From assembly GCF_016907695.1 (NCBI RefSeq), contig NZ_JAFBCK010000001.1:6746001-6810000 (forward strand): DNA of 64,000 nt. Reading direction: 5' to 3'. The DNA is from Actinokineospora baliensis. Its GTDB lineage: Bacteria > Actinomycetota > Actinomycetes > Mycobacteriales > Pseudonocardiaceae. Shown piece after piece: positions 1 to 8,866 of this stretch. How positions within the stretch are numbered: the first letter of the stretch is position 1; each line of letters opens with the position of its first letter. Under the pieces are notes generated by a model. The model had not been told where the DNA came from. It saw only the letters and a program-made list of their open reading frames with translations, and made no database searches. The translations under genes and the position numbers were made by a program.

Positions 1-799
1 ACAGCAGGGCCTTCGCCTGGAAGTAGTCCTCCATGTCGGGGTGGAAGTCCAGGTGGTCCTGCGAGAGGTTGGTGAAGGCGCCCACCGCGAAGCGCGTGCC
101 CGCCACCCGGCCCAGGCTCAGCGCGTGGCTGGAGACCTCCATCGGCACGTGGGTGACCCCGCGCTCGACCATGACCGCCAGCAGGGCCTGCAGGTCCGGC
201 GCCTCCGGCGTGGTGAACGCGCTGGCGAGCCGGTTGCCCGCGATGCGGGTCTCGACGGTGCCGATCAACCCGGTGGTCAAGCCCGCGGCGGCCAGCCCCG
301 ACTCGACGAGGTGGCTGGTGGTGGTCTTCCCCGAGGTCCCCGTCACGCCGAGCACGCTCAGCGCCAACGACGGCTCCCCGTAGATCCACGCGGCCAGGGG
401 CCCGAGCGCGGCGCGGGGGTCCGGGTGCACGAGCACCGGTACGCCGGAATCGCGCACGGCGGGTCGTTGCGCGCCCACGGCATCGGTCAGGACCGCGACG
501 GCCCCGGCGGCGATCGCCTGGGCGGCGAAGTCGGCGCCGTGCGCGCGGGCGCCGGGCAGCGCGGCGAACAGGTCTCCGGGAAGGACGTGCTGTGCGCGCA
601 GCGTCGCGCCCGTGACGACCACATCGGACACCGCGTCCGAAGTGGTGTCCCCAGCCGACAGCCGCACATCTCCGCGCGCGACCAACGTGGCGAGCGGAAC
701 GGGCTGGATCCGGGTGGGGCGAGGCGGCGCTGTGACAGCCTTGCCTTCGAGCTTGGCGGGCACGTCGCGGAAGGCTACCTGCGCACGCAGGGCGACCAC
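1..799 (-). CDS. murE: MurE, UDP-MurNAc-tripeptide synthetase (N-terminal part)
   Basis: Cytoplasmic ligase adding the third residue (meso-diaminopimelate in this lineage) to UDP-MurNAc-L-Ala-D-Glu. The gene runs off the left edge, so only about 266 residues are visible. They include the N-terminal Mur domain, the ATP loop [11 protein letters not shown], the TTPEAPDLQ segment, MEVSSHAL, and [11 protein letters not shown] of the central domain. Two in-frame GTG starts are possible. GTG at 799 has GAGGGG a few bases upstream; GTG at 763 gives a protein starting [10 protein letters not shown], closer to the usual family length. It follows ftsI in the same direction after a gap of about 260 bp that holds an SOS-like box, so it may have its own promoter. 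Function is certain; the start is not. Confidence 0.93.
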   Translation of the reverse strand, partial: MVALRAQVAFRDVPAKLEGKAVTAPPRPTRIQPVPLATLVARGDVRLSAGDTTSDAVSDVVVTGATLRAQHVLPGDLFAALPGARAHGADFAAQAIAAGAVAVLTDAVGAQRPAVRDSGVPVLVHPDPRAALGPLAAWIYGEPSLALSVLGVTGTSGKTTTSHLVESGLAAAGLTTGLIGTVETRIAGNRLASAFTTPEAPDLQALLAVMVERGVTHVPMEVSSHALSLGRVAGTRFAVGAFTNLSQDHLDFHPDMEDYFQAKALL

Positions 800-939
800 G
801 CGGCCCCTCGATCGCGGGACCCGGGCGGGATGCGGTAGATGAGCGCACCGTGATCGCGCCACCCCGGTCCAGCGCCCGTCATCACACGATCAGGTGGTCA
901 TTATTTTCCCAGGTCACAAGCCCTCGAACCGGCGTACAG

Positions 940-955
940 TCGAACATGTGTTCAT
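940..955. promoter_or_regulatory. LexA/SOS-like box upstream of murE
   Basis: The sequence TCGAACATGTGTTCAT matches the actinobacterial SOS box core CGAAC-N4-GTTCG with one mismatch at the last base. It lies about 140 bp upstream of the murE start, next to an AT-rich patch at 899-912 unusual for this DNA. LexA binding is inferred from the motif alone. Confidence 0.45.
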
Positions 956-1061
956 CTCGCATCAGCGCGCTTGGCGCGCCTTCGACGTCCTGTCCAGCGG
1001 CGGGTCCCGGCGGTGGCCGGGCCCGCTCACGCGCACCGTCCTCAGCGGACGCCGGGCCCGG

Positions 1062-3209
1062 TCACGGCTCGACCAGCGGCACCACCGGAGCGGGCTCCGG
1101 CGACAGCGGGATCGAGTACCGCTGGGTCAGGAACGAGGCCACGTCGTGGAAGAACGGGGCGGCCGAGTGACCGTCCGGAGTGGAATAGGCGGGCGTGTCG
1201 TAGACCATGCCCACCACGAACCGGGGCGAGTCAGCGGGCAGGATCCCGGCGAAGGTGATCCAGTACTTGGAGTCGCTGTAGCGGCCAGCCGCCTGGTCGT
1301 ACTGCTGCGCGGTGCCCGTCTTGCCGGAGATCTGGTAACCGGTCAGCGCCGCGGCGGGCGCGGTGCCGCTGTTGCCGTTGCTGCCCTTCTGCACCACGGC
1401 GCGCAGCATGTCGCGCGTCGTGCGGGCGGTCTCCGGGCTCACCACGCGCACCGGATCCGGTCGCGGCTCCTCCACCCGCGTCCCGTCCGGGGCGATCTTC
1501 GCCCGCACGACCCTGGGCGGCACCCGGACCCCGTCGTTGGCGATGGCCTGGTACATCCCGGCCATCTGCAGCACCGTCATCGACAGGCCCTGACCGATGG
1601 GCAGGTTGCCGAAGGTGCTGCCCGACCACTGGTTGCGCGGCAGCACCTTGCCGGGGCTCTCCCCCGGCAGGCCGACGCCGGTGCGCTTGCCGATGCCGAG
1701 CTTGTCCAGCAGCGCGGCGTAGCGGTCCTGGCCCACCTCGTCGGCCAGCATCAACGTGCCCACGTTGGAGGACTTGGCGAAGATGCCGGTGGTCGTCATC
1801 GAGATCCGGCCGTGCGGCCAGGCGTCGTCGACCCTGCGGTCGGCGACCTGGATCCACCCCGGCACCGAGTGCACGGCCTCCGGGGTGGTGATCCCGTACT
1901 CGATGGCCGCCATCGCGGTGACGATCTTGTTGACCGACCCCGGCTCGTAGGGCGTGGTCACCGAGCGGTCGTTGAGCAGCTTGGGGTCCAGCCCGCCCGG
2001 CGCGTTCGGGTCGAAGGTCTTGTCGTTGGCCAAGGCGTAGATCTCGCCGGTCTTGGCGTCCATCACCACGACGCTGACGCTCTTGGCCTGGCTGCGCTTG
2101 CCGTACTCGGCCGCCTTCTGCTGCACGAAGTACTGCAGGTCGGCGTCGATGGTCAACTCGACGTCGGTGCCGTCCACCGCGGGCTGCAGGTTGGTGCCGG
2201 ACCCCGCGATCACCACATCGGTGCCGCTGGCGGTCTCGACCTTCTGGCTGCCCGCCTTGCCCGCGAGCTCGTAGTCGCGCAGGCCCTCCAAGCCGAACAG
2301 CCCGTGCAGGCTGTGCCTCTTGGGGTCCGGGTCGTCGGTGCGCCAGTTCGCGAAACCGAGCACGTTGGCCGCCAGCGAACCCCCGGGGTACTCGCGCTTG
2401 GCCCGGTCCTCCACGTTGAGCGAGGGGTGCAGCTTCACCAGTTCCCTGGCCTTGGCGGGCTCCACCTCGTCGTCGAGGTAGACGAACTTGTCCTCGGAGC
2501 GCAGCTTGGCCAGCAGGGTCGCCTCGGACACCCGGGTACCCAGGATCCTGGCCATGTCCGAGGCGATCGAGGCGGTCTCCTCGTCGAAGGTCACCACGTT
2601 CTTCGCCTGCGACTTGGCCGCCTCGTCGGCGAGCAGCTTGCGCTGCGCGGCGGGCCGGTAGGCCAGCGCCTTCACCTCGACGCTGAACGCCAGCTCAACC
2701 CCGTTGCGGTCCACAATGGACCCCCGCGTGGCCGGGATCGGCAGCGTCTCCCGGCGCTGCTTCTCCGCCCGCGCCGCCAACGCCTCGGCCTCGAACCCCT
2801 GCACCTGGACGAGCTTGAGCCCAGCCGCCACCAGCGAGGCGATCAGCACGAACCGCACCACCACCACCCGCACCCGGTGGTCGGTCCCCGCCGCCCGCTT
2901 GGTCACCCGCCGCATCCGCCCCGGCGAGATCCCCTCCCGCCACGGCCCCTTCGGCCTCCCCGCGGCCTTGCCCTTTCCTCCCCCCGACGTGCTCCCCCCC
3001 GAACCATGCGCCCCCGACGCACGCCCACCCCCGCGCTGCCCCCCACCGGTCACCGGCCGACCGCCACCCCCGCCGCCGTTGCCCCCGCCTCGGCGCACAT
3101 TCCCCACACCAGAACTGGACACCCGACGCCGATGCTCCCCACCAGCCCCACCACGCCCCTGAGGGGCGTGCCCATACCCCCCACCCGCCCGTCCCCGCCC
3201 GTCGCTCAC
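1062..3209 (-). CDS. ftsI: FtsI / PBP3, septal peptidoglycan transpeptidase
   Basis: Class B penicillin-binding protein that crosslinks septal peptidoglycan with FtsW. After a long Gly/Arg-rich cytoplasmic stretch comes one membrane helix (VVVVRFVLIASLVAAGLKLV), the dimerisation domain beginning RGSIVDRNGVELA, and a C-terminal transpeptidase domain. The three catalytic motifs are visible: SVNK in YEPGSVNKIVT, SSN in KSSNVGTLML, and KTG in ISGKTGTAQQ. No PASTA domain follows. I chose GTG at 3209, which has AGGGGA just upstream and gives 715 residues. The frame stays open to a TTG at 3389, but that would read through degenerate tandem repeats. The spacing from ftsL (about 670 bp) is unusually large for this cluster. 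Confidence 0.93.
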   Translation of the reverse strand: MSDGRGRAGGGYGHAPQGRGGAGGEHRRRVSSSGVGNVRRGGGNGGGGGGRPVTGGGQRGGGRASGAHGSGGSTSGGGKGKAAGRPKGPWREGISPGRMRRVTKRAAGTDHRVRVVVVRFVLIASLVAAGLKLVQVQGFEAEALAARAEKQRRETLPIPATRGSIVDRNGVELAFSVEVKALAYRPAAQRKLLADEAAKSQAKNVVTFDEETASIASDMARILGTRVSEATLLAKLRSEDKFVYLDDEVEPAKARELVKLHPSLNVEDRAKREYPGGSLAANVLGFANWRTDDPDPKRHSLHGLFGLEGLRDYELAGKAGSQKVETASGTDVVIAGSGTNLQPAVDGTDVELTIDADLQYFVQQKAAEYGKRSQAKSVSVVVMDAKTGEIYALANDKTFDPNAPGGLDPKLLNDRSVTTPYEPGSVNKIVTAMAAIEYGITTPEAVHSVPGWIQVADRRVDDAWPHGRISMTTTGIFAKSSNVGTLMLADEVGQDRYAALLDKLGIGKRTGVGLPGESPGKVLPRNQWSGSTFGNLPIGQGLSMTVLQMAGMYQAIANDGVRVPPRVVRAKIAPDGTRVEEPRPDPVRVVSPETARTTRDMLRAVVQKGSNGNSGTAPAAALTGYQISGKTGTAQQYDQAAGRYSDSKYWITFAGILPADSPRFVVGMVYDTPAYSTPDGHSAAPFFHDVASFLTQRYSIPLSPEPAPVVPLVEP

Positions 3210-3299
3210 AGTCCCCTGCCCGCCATTCCCACTAGTCCCACCGGAGCCACCAGCCCGCCCCGCCCTCCCCCACAACTCCTCACCCGGTCGCCGCGCATG

Positions 3300-3760
3300 G
3301 GGACTCCCCGAGCAAGGCCAGTGCTTCCCAAGGTTCCCCACACGGCCCTGTTCGCGCGCTCTCGTCCTCCCCCGGCGTGGCCCACACAAGCTGGGCCGTC
3401 AGCCACAACCAGCCGGAAGACGCGGCGCCCAGCGGCCTCTCGCCCCACGCCGCCCCCACACCTGTCTGCCGCACACCGATTGAGTCCCCACACGGCCCCG
3501 ACCGCGCGCTCAAGCCCACCCCGGGCTGGCCCGTCCGCCACGACCAACCGGTAACCGCGGCGCTCAACAGCCTCTCGCCCAATGCCGCCCCCGCCGTCCC
3601 GCACTCCCACCACGCACCAACCGTTCTCCGACTCGGGGCCCGCGCCCGCAGCGATTCCCCACACTGCCCCGCCGCGGCCTGCGCGAGCTGGGCCATCAGC
3701 CACAACCATCCGGTAGTCGCGGCGGTTGACGGCCTCTCGGCCAGCACAGGCTGGGCAGCT
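3300..3760. repeat. Tandem degenerate repeats between ftsL and ftsI
   Basis: This stretch of the ftsL-ftsI gap (3210-3882) holds about three diverged tandem units. Each has a block like TCAGCCACAACC (3399, 3534 as TCCGCCACGACC, 3695), then GCGGCG and CCTCTCGCC. Between them are copies of a TCCCCACACGGCCC block (about 3340, 3485, 3657). Spacing is about 135-190 bp. The TCAGCCAC start resembles the complement of the ftsL stop and last codons at 3883-3890. No convincing gene lies here. Confidence 0.6.
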
Positions 3761-3882
3761 GACGGGGGGCGGGGTCGGGCTGGTTCGGCGATCGGGCGGG
3801 TACGCAGAGTCAGGTCGCCGGGCCCGACGGCACCGGGGTCGGGGGGATCCCGGACCCTGGGTCGCCGAGCGGCGGGCGAGCA

Positions 3883-5280
3883 TCAGCCACCGCCACCTGC
3901 GGGGTGGGCGGTGGCCGGGTCGGCGCCTTCGGCGGTCTGGCCGCCGCCGGTGTCGATGCGGGGTTGGTTGGGGCCTGGCTGTTGGGGAGTGGCCGCTTGG
4001 CCCGCCGCCGGGGGGACCGTTGCCTGCTGGCCCGCGTCGGCTTGACCGGTCTGGCCCGTCGTGGGTTGGCCCGTCTGACCACCCGTTGTCTGGCCCGCGG
4101 TGGCCGGGTCGGCCGCTGGGGGCGCTGCCGGGTCGGCGGTGGGCGGGGCTGGCGCGGGGGCCACAGCGGGCTTGGGGGTGCCGACGAGTTCCACGGTGCC
4201 GTCGGGCTTGAGGCGCAGCCAGGCGGCGTCGCCCGCGGGCACCATGCCGAGGGCGCGGGCGCGCTCAGCTAGGGCGGGTGCGGCCTCCTGGTGCGTGACG
4301 TCCTGCTGGAGTTGGGCGGCTTCCTCCGCGAGGCGGGCGGTCTCCCGCTTGGCGATCTCCAGCTGGAACGAGTCGGCGACGGCCTGGGTGGTCAGCCACA
4401 GGGTGGCGGCCACGCCGACGGCCAACAGGGCGATGATCAGGACCACAAACGACGCACGACCGGAGGCGGCCGCTTCGGTGGGTGCGGCCGCGGAGGAGGT
4501 GTGGGGGCGAACGCCATCGCGCTGGGCGCGCCGAGCGTAGGCGCGTTCAGCGGCGGGAGTGCGCGGGCGCTGCGCGGCACCGCGACGCGGCTTGGTGGGG
4601 GTTTCGAGGAGGTCGGTCTCGCCGACCGGGGTAGCGGTCGCCATCCCGGCCCGGGCGGACTTGCTGGTCGCCGTCGCCTTGCCGGAGGCCGTCGGCCGCC
4701 CGGTCGCGGTGGCCCTGCCACCTGCCGCGGGCGTGCCGGAGGCAGTGGGGCCACTGGACCTGCTGGGCCTGCCCGTGACCGTGGCCCGGCCGGAGGCCGT
4801 CGGCCGCCCAGACGCCGTGCCCTTGGCAGGAACCGCGGACCGGCTGGCAGTCGCCGCCGCGTCGGCGGCACCGGTCGACCGCCGCCGAGACTCGGCAACA
4901 CGCTCGTCACCCGCCCGCCGAGCGGCCCGGCGAGCCCGGTTCTCCGTACCCTCCGCACCATCACCACCAGCCCGCCGCCGAGGACGACGCCCAGACTCCG
5001 GCGCGGCCGTGTCGCCAACCTCGCTGTGCCCGGCGGCCCGACGGCGTGCTGTCTCTGGCGCGGCGGTGTCGCCAGCCAGGCCTGCGCCGGTCCCAGCGGT
5101 GAGGCGCTCCCCCGTGCGACGCCGTGGGCGACGTGCGGTGGAAGGCACCGCGGTGCCGCCAACCAGGCCGGCGTCCGGCGCTGCGGTGTCGCCGACCGGG
5201 TCGGTGTCGGTGGGGCTGTGGCCCTCGGGGCGGCGGGACTGGGTGGGCAGGCGGCCGGTACTGCTCGGTGGGGCGGTCAT
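3883..5280 (-). CDS. ftsL: FtsL-like divisome protein with long N-terminal extension
   Basis: Bitopic membrane protein of the FtsB-FtsL-FtsQ divisome subcomplex, placed by context between rsmH and ftsI. Residues about 1-270 are a low-complexity Arg/Ala/Thr/Gly cytoplasmic region with repeats such as [12 protein letters not shown]. Then come one membrane helix ([20 protein letters not shown]), a heptad-like periplasmic coiled coil ([17 protein letters not shown]) and the [13 protein letters not shown] segment typical of actinobacterial FtsL. A Pro/Ala/Gln/Thr-rich tail ends the protein. At 465 residues it is much longer than the roughly 120-250 of most FtsL proteins. The start is fixed by an ATGA overlap with the rsmH stop, implying translational coupling. 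Confidence 0.85.
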   Translation of the reverse strand: MTAPPSSTGRLPTQSRRPEGHSPTDTDPVGDTAAPDAGLVGGTAVPSTARRPRRRTGERLTAGTGAGLAGDTAAPETARRRAAGHSEVGDTAAPESGRRPRRRAGGDGAEGTENRARRAARRAGDERVAESRRRSTGAADAAATASRSAVPAKGTASGRPTASGRATVTGRPSRSSGPTASGTPAAGGRATATGRPTASGKATATSKSARAGMATATPVGETDLLETPTKPRRGAAQRPRTPAAERAYARRAQRDGVRPHTSSAAAPTEAAASGRASFVVLIIALLAVGVAATLWLTTQAVADSFQLEIAKRETARLAEEAAQLQQDVTHQEAAPALAERARALGMVPAGDAAWLRLKPDGTVELVGTPKPAVAPAPAPPTADPAAPPAADPATAGQTTGGQTGQPTTGQTGQADAGQQATVPPAAGQAATPQQPGPNQPRIDTGGGQTAEGADPATAHPAGGGG

Positions 5281-6233
5281 GGGGCCTCCCGGACGCGTTC
5301 GGCTGCGCGGAGTCGGACCGACTGCGCGCGGGGGTTGGCGGCGACCTCGGTCTCGTCGGCCACCTCGGCGCCGCGGGTGAGCAGGCGCAGCTGGGGTGCG
5401 TGTTCGGGCAGCTCCACCGGGAGGCCGTGCGGCGCGGTCGACCTCGCCAGGTCGGTGATGGCGCGCTTGACGATCCGGTCCTCGAGCGACTGGTAGGCCT
5501 CGACGACGATCCGGCCGCCGACGGCCAGCGCCGCCAAGGCGGCGGGCACGGCGCGGCGCAGGACGTCCAGTTCAGCGTTGACCTCGATGCGCAGCGCCTG
5601 GAAGGTGCGCTTGGCCGGGTGGCCACCGGTGCGCCTGCTCGCGGCGGGCACCGCGTCGTAGAGCAGCTCCACGAGGCGGGCACTGGTGGTGAACGGTTCG
5701 CGGTCGCGCTCGGCGACCACGGCCCTGGCGATGCGGCCCGCGAAGCGCTCCTCGCCGTACTCGCGCAGCACCCTGGCCAGGTCGGCGGTGGAGTACCCGT
5801 TGAGCACGTCGGCGGCGGTCGGACCGGTGGTCTGGTCCATGCGCATGTCCAGCGGCGCGTCCTTGGCGTAGGCGAAGCCGCGCTCGGCGACGTCGAGCTG
5901 CATGGAGGACACGCCGAGGTCGAACAGCACGCCATCCACACGCGACAGTCCCAGGTCGACCAGGGCGTCGGGGAGTCCGTCGTAGACGGTGTGCACGAGG
6001 TGCACGCGATCGCCGTGGCGGGCCAGCCGCTCACCGGCGAGGGCGAGCGCGTTGGGGTCGCGGTCGAGGCCGACCAGGGTGAGCTGGGGGTGCGCCGACA
6101 GCAGCGCGTCGGAATGGCCACCGAGGCCGAGGGTGGCGTCGACCAGGACAGCCGGGCGGTCGGCCAGCGCGGGGTGCAGCAACTCCAGCACCCGCTCCAG
6201 CAGCACGGGGTCGTGGCGGGGGCGGTCGGTCAC
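5277..6233 (-). CDS. rsmH: RsmH (MraW), 16S rRNA m4C1402 methyltransferase
   Basis: S-adenosylmethionine-dependent N4-methyltransferase acting on 16S rRNA C1402. The 318-residue length matches the family. Diagnostic segments are the N-terminal [13 protein letters not shown], the SAM-binding [26 protein letters not shown], and the PLDMRMDQ motif. The start is a GTG with a purine-rich site (CAGGGGTGAG) upstream. The stop overlaps the ftsL ATG. It belongs to the mraZ-led division operon. Confidence 0.96.
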   Translation of the reverse strand: MTDRPRHDPVLLERVLELLHPALADRPAVLVDATLGLGGHSDALLSAHPQLTLVGLDRDPNALALAGERLARHGDRVHLVHTVYDGLPDALVDLGLSRVDGVLFDLGVSSMQLDVAERGFAYAKDAPLDMRMDQTTGPTAADVLNGYSTADLARVLREYGEERFAGRIARAVVAERDREPFTTSARLVELLYDAVPAASRRTGGHPAKRTFQALRIEVNAELDVLRRAVPAALAALAVGGRIVVEAYQSLEDRIVKRAITDLARSTAPHGLPVELPEHAPQLRLLTRGAEVADETEVAANPRAQSVRLRAAERVREAP

Positions 6234-6325
6234 CAGCTCACCCCTGCTTCACACACACGGGCCACACACCGGCGACCAGAGCTCCGCACGCGACCAGACC
6301 CACCGGACGCGCGCCGCGCCGCCAT
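6230..6325 (-). CDS. Candidate 31-residue micro-ORF between mraZ and rsmH
   Basis: A short frame beginning MAARRASGG and ending CEAGVSW. Its TGA overlaps the rsmH GTG start as GTGA. A GAGAGGGGTGGG stretch lies upstream of its ATG. The overlap is the kind seen at coupled genes in this window, so it could be a translated leader for rsmH. There is no recognisable domain and it is short enough to be chance. Confidence 0.25.
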   Translation of the reverse strand: MAARRASGGSGRVRSSGRRCVARVCEAGVSW

Positions 6326-6385
6326 GGCAACCCACCCCTCTCCGCACCACCCGTCCCGGGGCACACACGCCCCGGAACGCGACCG

Positions 6386-6426
6386 GGTGCCGCCAGGTCC
6401 CCGCCCGCTCGTCGGACCTGGCACCG
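6386..6426 (-). terminator. Hairpin in the mraZ-rsmH gap
   Basis: Inverted repeat with arms GGTGCCgccAGGTCC and GGACCTGGCACC around a loop of about 15 bases, lying after the mraZ stop. There is no T-run, so it may be an attenuator or RNA-processing hairpin rather than a full terminator. Confidence 0.3.
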
Positions 6427-6494
6427 GGGAAGGTGTGTCAGGGCCGAAGGCGAGCGGACCGAGGCCTCACGGCACCCGCGTTCCACGTCCCACG

Positions 6495-6926
6495 TCAGAA
6501 CACGCCGGGCAGGACCTCCTCCCTGGCCTGGGAGTAGCTGTCCTCGTGTTCGTCCAGGTAGGTCTGCCACGCCTGGGCGTCCCAGATCTCCAGCCTGGTG
6601 ATCGCGCCGATGACCACGCAGTCCTTGGTGAGTCCCGCGTACTTGCGCAACTCCGGCGCGACCGCGATCCGCCCCTGCCCGTCGGGTCGCTGCTCGTCGG
6701 TTCCGGCGAACAGGTACCGCTGGTAGGCGCGAACCGCCTCGTTCGTCAGGGGGGCCGCGGCGACCTTGCGTGCCATCTCCTCGAACTCCGCGCGTGGGAA
6801 CACGTAGAGGCAGTGATCCTGACCCTTCGTGACCATCAACCCACCCGCGAGCGCTTCCCGGAACTTGGCGGGCAGTGTGAGCCGCCCTTTGTCGTCGAGC
6901 CTCGGGGTGTGCGTGCCGAGGAACAT
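6495..6926 (-). CDS. mraZ: MraZ, transcriptional regulator of the dcw cluster
   Basis: AbrB/SpoVT-fold DNA-binding protein that represses the division and cell-wall cluster. The 143-residue protein begins [20 protein letters not shown] and has the two internal MraZ repeats, the second including [13 protein letters not shown]. The ATG at 6926 is supported by GGGGAGGTGGG eight or so bases upstream; longer in-frame starts would include the operator. It is the first gene of the operon running through rsmH, ftsL and ftsI towards murE. Confidence 0.96.
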   Translation of the reverse strand: MFLGTHTPRLDDKGRLTLPAKFREALAGGLMVTKGQDHCLYVFPRAEFEEMARKVAAAPLTNEAVRAYQRYLFAGTDEQRPDGQGRIAVAPELRKYAGLTKDCVVIGAITRLEIWDAQAWQTYLDEHEDSYSQAREEVLPGVF

Positions 6927-6980
6927 CCGACACCCACCTCCCCACCGAACCGATCGGATCGGCCATGGAGCCCCCGTCTG

Positions 6981-7016
6981 CCCCACTTGGCGCCACAGTA
7001 CCCCACTTTTCACCAC
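6981..7016 (-). promoter_or_regulatory. MraZ operator: four direct repeats, 10-bp period
   Basis: On the plus strand CCCCAC, CGCCAC, CCCCAC and CACCAC begin at exactly 6981, 6991, 7001 and 7011. On the coding strand these read GTGGTG, GTGGGG, GTGGCG, GTGGGG. MraZ is known to bind TGGGN repeats separated by 5 bp upstream of its own gene, which fits in spacing and location, 55-90 bp before the mraZ ATG. Confidence 0.8.
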
Positions 7017-7662
7017 AGTCAACGCGAATCGCGCGGGATTCAGACCGGGGCAATCCGCGTTTCCGCAGCTAGAGCCGCTGGGGCCACCGTGGGGGGTGGT
7101 GGGGGGCCACTGCGGCCCGCCGAGCGCGAAACCGACCGAGAAAGGGACAAATCGGCCACCGATTGCGGCCCGAACCGCATGTCAACGCCATATGTGGGGT
7201 GCGGTGGGGGACTCAGGGGCGCACCGGTGGGGCCTGGTGGGGGCACGCCGAGGACTCACCCATTCGGGTAACGCTCGGGCCGTCGCCGGTCGATCACCCA
7301 GCGTCAACGCCGGGGCGGGCGGTGGGTCCACCCGGCGGATCGGCACCGCCCGGCCCGCCCACGCGCACCGGCCCGTGACAAGATCCACATCGGCGGGCGC
7401 GGCCGCGCGGAACGCCGGTCACCACCGGCCGCGGCGGCCTATCCTTGGCCCAGATCGGGCGTGGCCACGTGCACCGGTCGGGTTGGCCAGGTCGAACCGT
7501 TGGGTACTTCGCCCTCGTTTGACACACTCCATGGCAGGCTGTCGCGGCCACGTCGGCGTGGCGGGCGGGCACGTGGGGGCGGGCCGCCGCGCGCCGTCCC
7601 GACCGCGCCGGGCTCCGGCGGCGGCGGGAGCGGACTGCCGCCGAGGAACACCAGGAGGTCGC
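7017..7662. other. Divergent intergenic region mraZ / moxR
   Basis: About 640 bp with no gene I can support. It must carry the moxR-operon promoter and possibly upstream parts of the mraZ promoter. TTTGACAC at 7516-7523 is the best -35-like element but has no good -10 partner. Open frames here are shadows created by high GC. Confidence 0.5.
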
Positions 7663-8856
7663 GTGACGTCGAGCACCCCGCATGCCGCACTGCCGGGCAA
7701 CCCGTACGGAGCACCGGGCGGCGAGCCGTTCGCGGGGCAGAACGGGGCGTACCCGGCCCAGCCGGGCGCCCCCGCCAACCACGGGCCCCAGGTCGGGCAG
7801 AGCTCGCAGGTCGGTCCCGGTCCGCAGCACGAGCAGGGCCACCCCGGTCAGCAGCAGCGCCAACCCGGCCGCTTCGACGACCTGCACGCCACCGCGCAGC
7901 GCATCGCGCAGAACGTGGAGCGGGTGCTGGTCGGCAAGCCGGAGGTGGTGCGCATCGCGCTGGTCACCCTGCTCGCCGAGGGGCACCTGCTGGTCGAGGA
8001 CGTGCCGGGGGTCGGCAAGACCTCGCTGGCCAAGGCGCTGGCGCGCTCGATCGACTGCTCGGTCAGCCGCATCCAGTTCACCCCGGACCTGCTGCCCAGC
8101 GATGTGACCGGCGTCTCCATCTTCAACCGGCAGACCAACGAGTTCGAGTTCCGGCCCGGCCCGGTCTTCGCCAACATCGTGGTCGGCGACGAGATCAACC
8201 GCGCCTCGCCGAAGACCCAGTCCTCACTGCTGGAGTGCATGGAGGAGCACCAGGTCACCGTCGACGGCAACACCTACCGGCTGGACTCGCCGTTCATGGT
8301 GATCGCCACGCAGAACCCGATCGAGATGGAGGGCACTTACGCCCTGCCCGAGGCCCAGCGCGACCGGTTCACCGCGCGGGTGTCGATCGGCTACCCGGAC
8401 CCGCAGGCCGAGCTGGCCATGGTCGACGAGCACGCGGGCCACGACGTGTGGGCCACGCTGCGCCCGGTGTCCGACGCCGACCAGGTGCGCGGGTTGATCG
8501 AGTCGGTGCGCTCGGTGCAGATCGCCCAGGAGGTCCGCCGGTACGCGGTGGAGCTGGTCTCGGCGACCCGGCGGCTCTCGGAGATCCGCATCGGCGCCTC
8601 GCCGCGCTCCACGCTGCACCTGGTGCGGGCCGCCCGGGCCCAGGCCGCGCTCTCCGGCCGCGACTTCGTCGTGCCCGACGACCTGCACGTGGTGGCCGTC
8701 CCGGTGCTGGCGCACCGGCTGGTGCTGACCCCCGAGGCGCAGGCCTCGCGCCGCTCCCCCGCTGAGCTGATCCGCGGCCTGCTGCAGCGGGTACCGGTGC
8801 CGCAGGCGACCCCGGACGTGGGTGGCGCGCAGTGGACCGGGAACCGCGGGCGCTAG
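7663..8856 (+). CDS. MoxR-family AAA+ ATPase
   Basis: AAA+ chaperone-like ATPase of the MoxR group (397 residues). After a Gly/Pro/Gln-rich N-terminus of about 70 residues comes the ATPase core: Walker A GVGKTSLAKAL, Walker B/sensor region VGDEINRASPKTQSSLLE, and the ATQNPIEMEGTYALPEAQ segment diagnostic of MoxR. GTG at 7663 is chosen because AGGAGG lies 5-10 bases upstream. MoxR proteins sit beside DUF58 and transglutaminase genes, as here, and are thought to act with them in assembly of cell-envelope or cofactor-containing complexes. The partner here is unknown. Confidence 0.93.
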   Translation: MTSSTPHAALPGNPYGAPGGEPFAGQNGAYPAQPGAPANHGPQVGQSSQVGPGPQHEQGHPGQQQRQPGRFDDLHATAQRIAQNVERVLVGKPEVVRIALVTLLAEGHLLVEDVPGVGKTSLAKALARSIDCSVSRIQFTPDLLPSDVTGVSIFNRQTNEFEFRPGPVFANIVVGDEINRASPKTQSSLLECMEEHQVTVDGNTYRLDSPFMVIATQNPIEMEGTYALPEAQRDRFTARVSIGYPDPQAELAMVDEHAGHDVWATLRPVSDADQVRGLIESVRSVQIAQEVRRYAVELVSATRRLSEIRIGASPRSTLHLVRAARAQAALSGRDFVVPDDLHVVAVPVLAHRLVLTPEAQASRRSPAELIRGLLQRVPVPQATPDVGGAQWTGNRGR

Positions 8857-8866
8857 GGGTCATCGG

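Noticed and set aside
894..3554. Very long plus-strand open frame (886 codons) opposite ftsI
   Set aside because: It is the antisense shadow of ftsI, His/Arg/Pro-rich with no domain, as expected at this GC content. The same applies to the other long frames opposite dapA, ftsK, the SulP fusion and murE.
3206..3883. Frame with three internal repeats (VVADGPA-type) between ftsL and ftsI
   Set aside because: The repeats are readable in all frames and reflect nucleotide repeats. There is no ribosome site, no family match and no conserved start.
7500..7545. TTTGACAC as the -35 of the moxR operon
   Set aside because: No TAnnnT hexamer lies 16-18 bp downstream, so I did not annotate a promoter.
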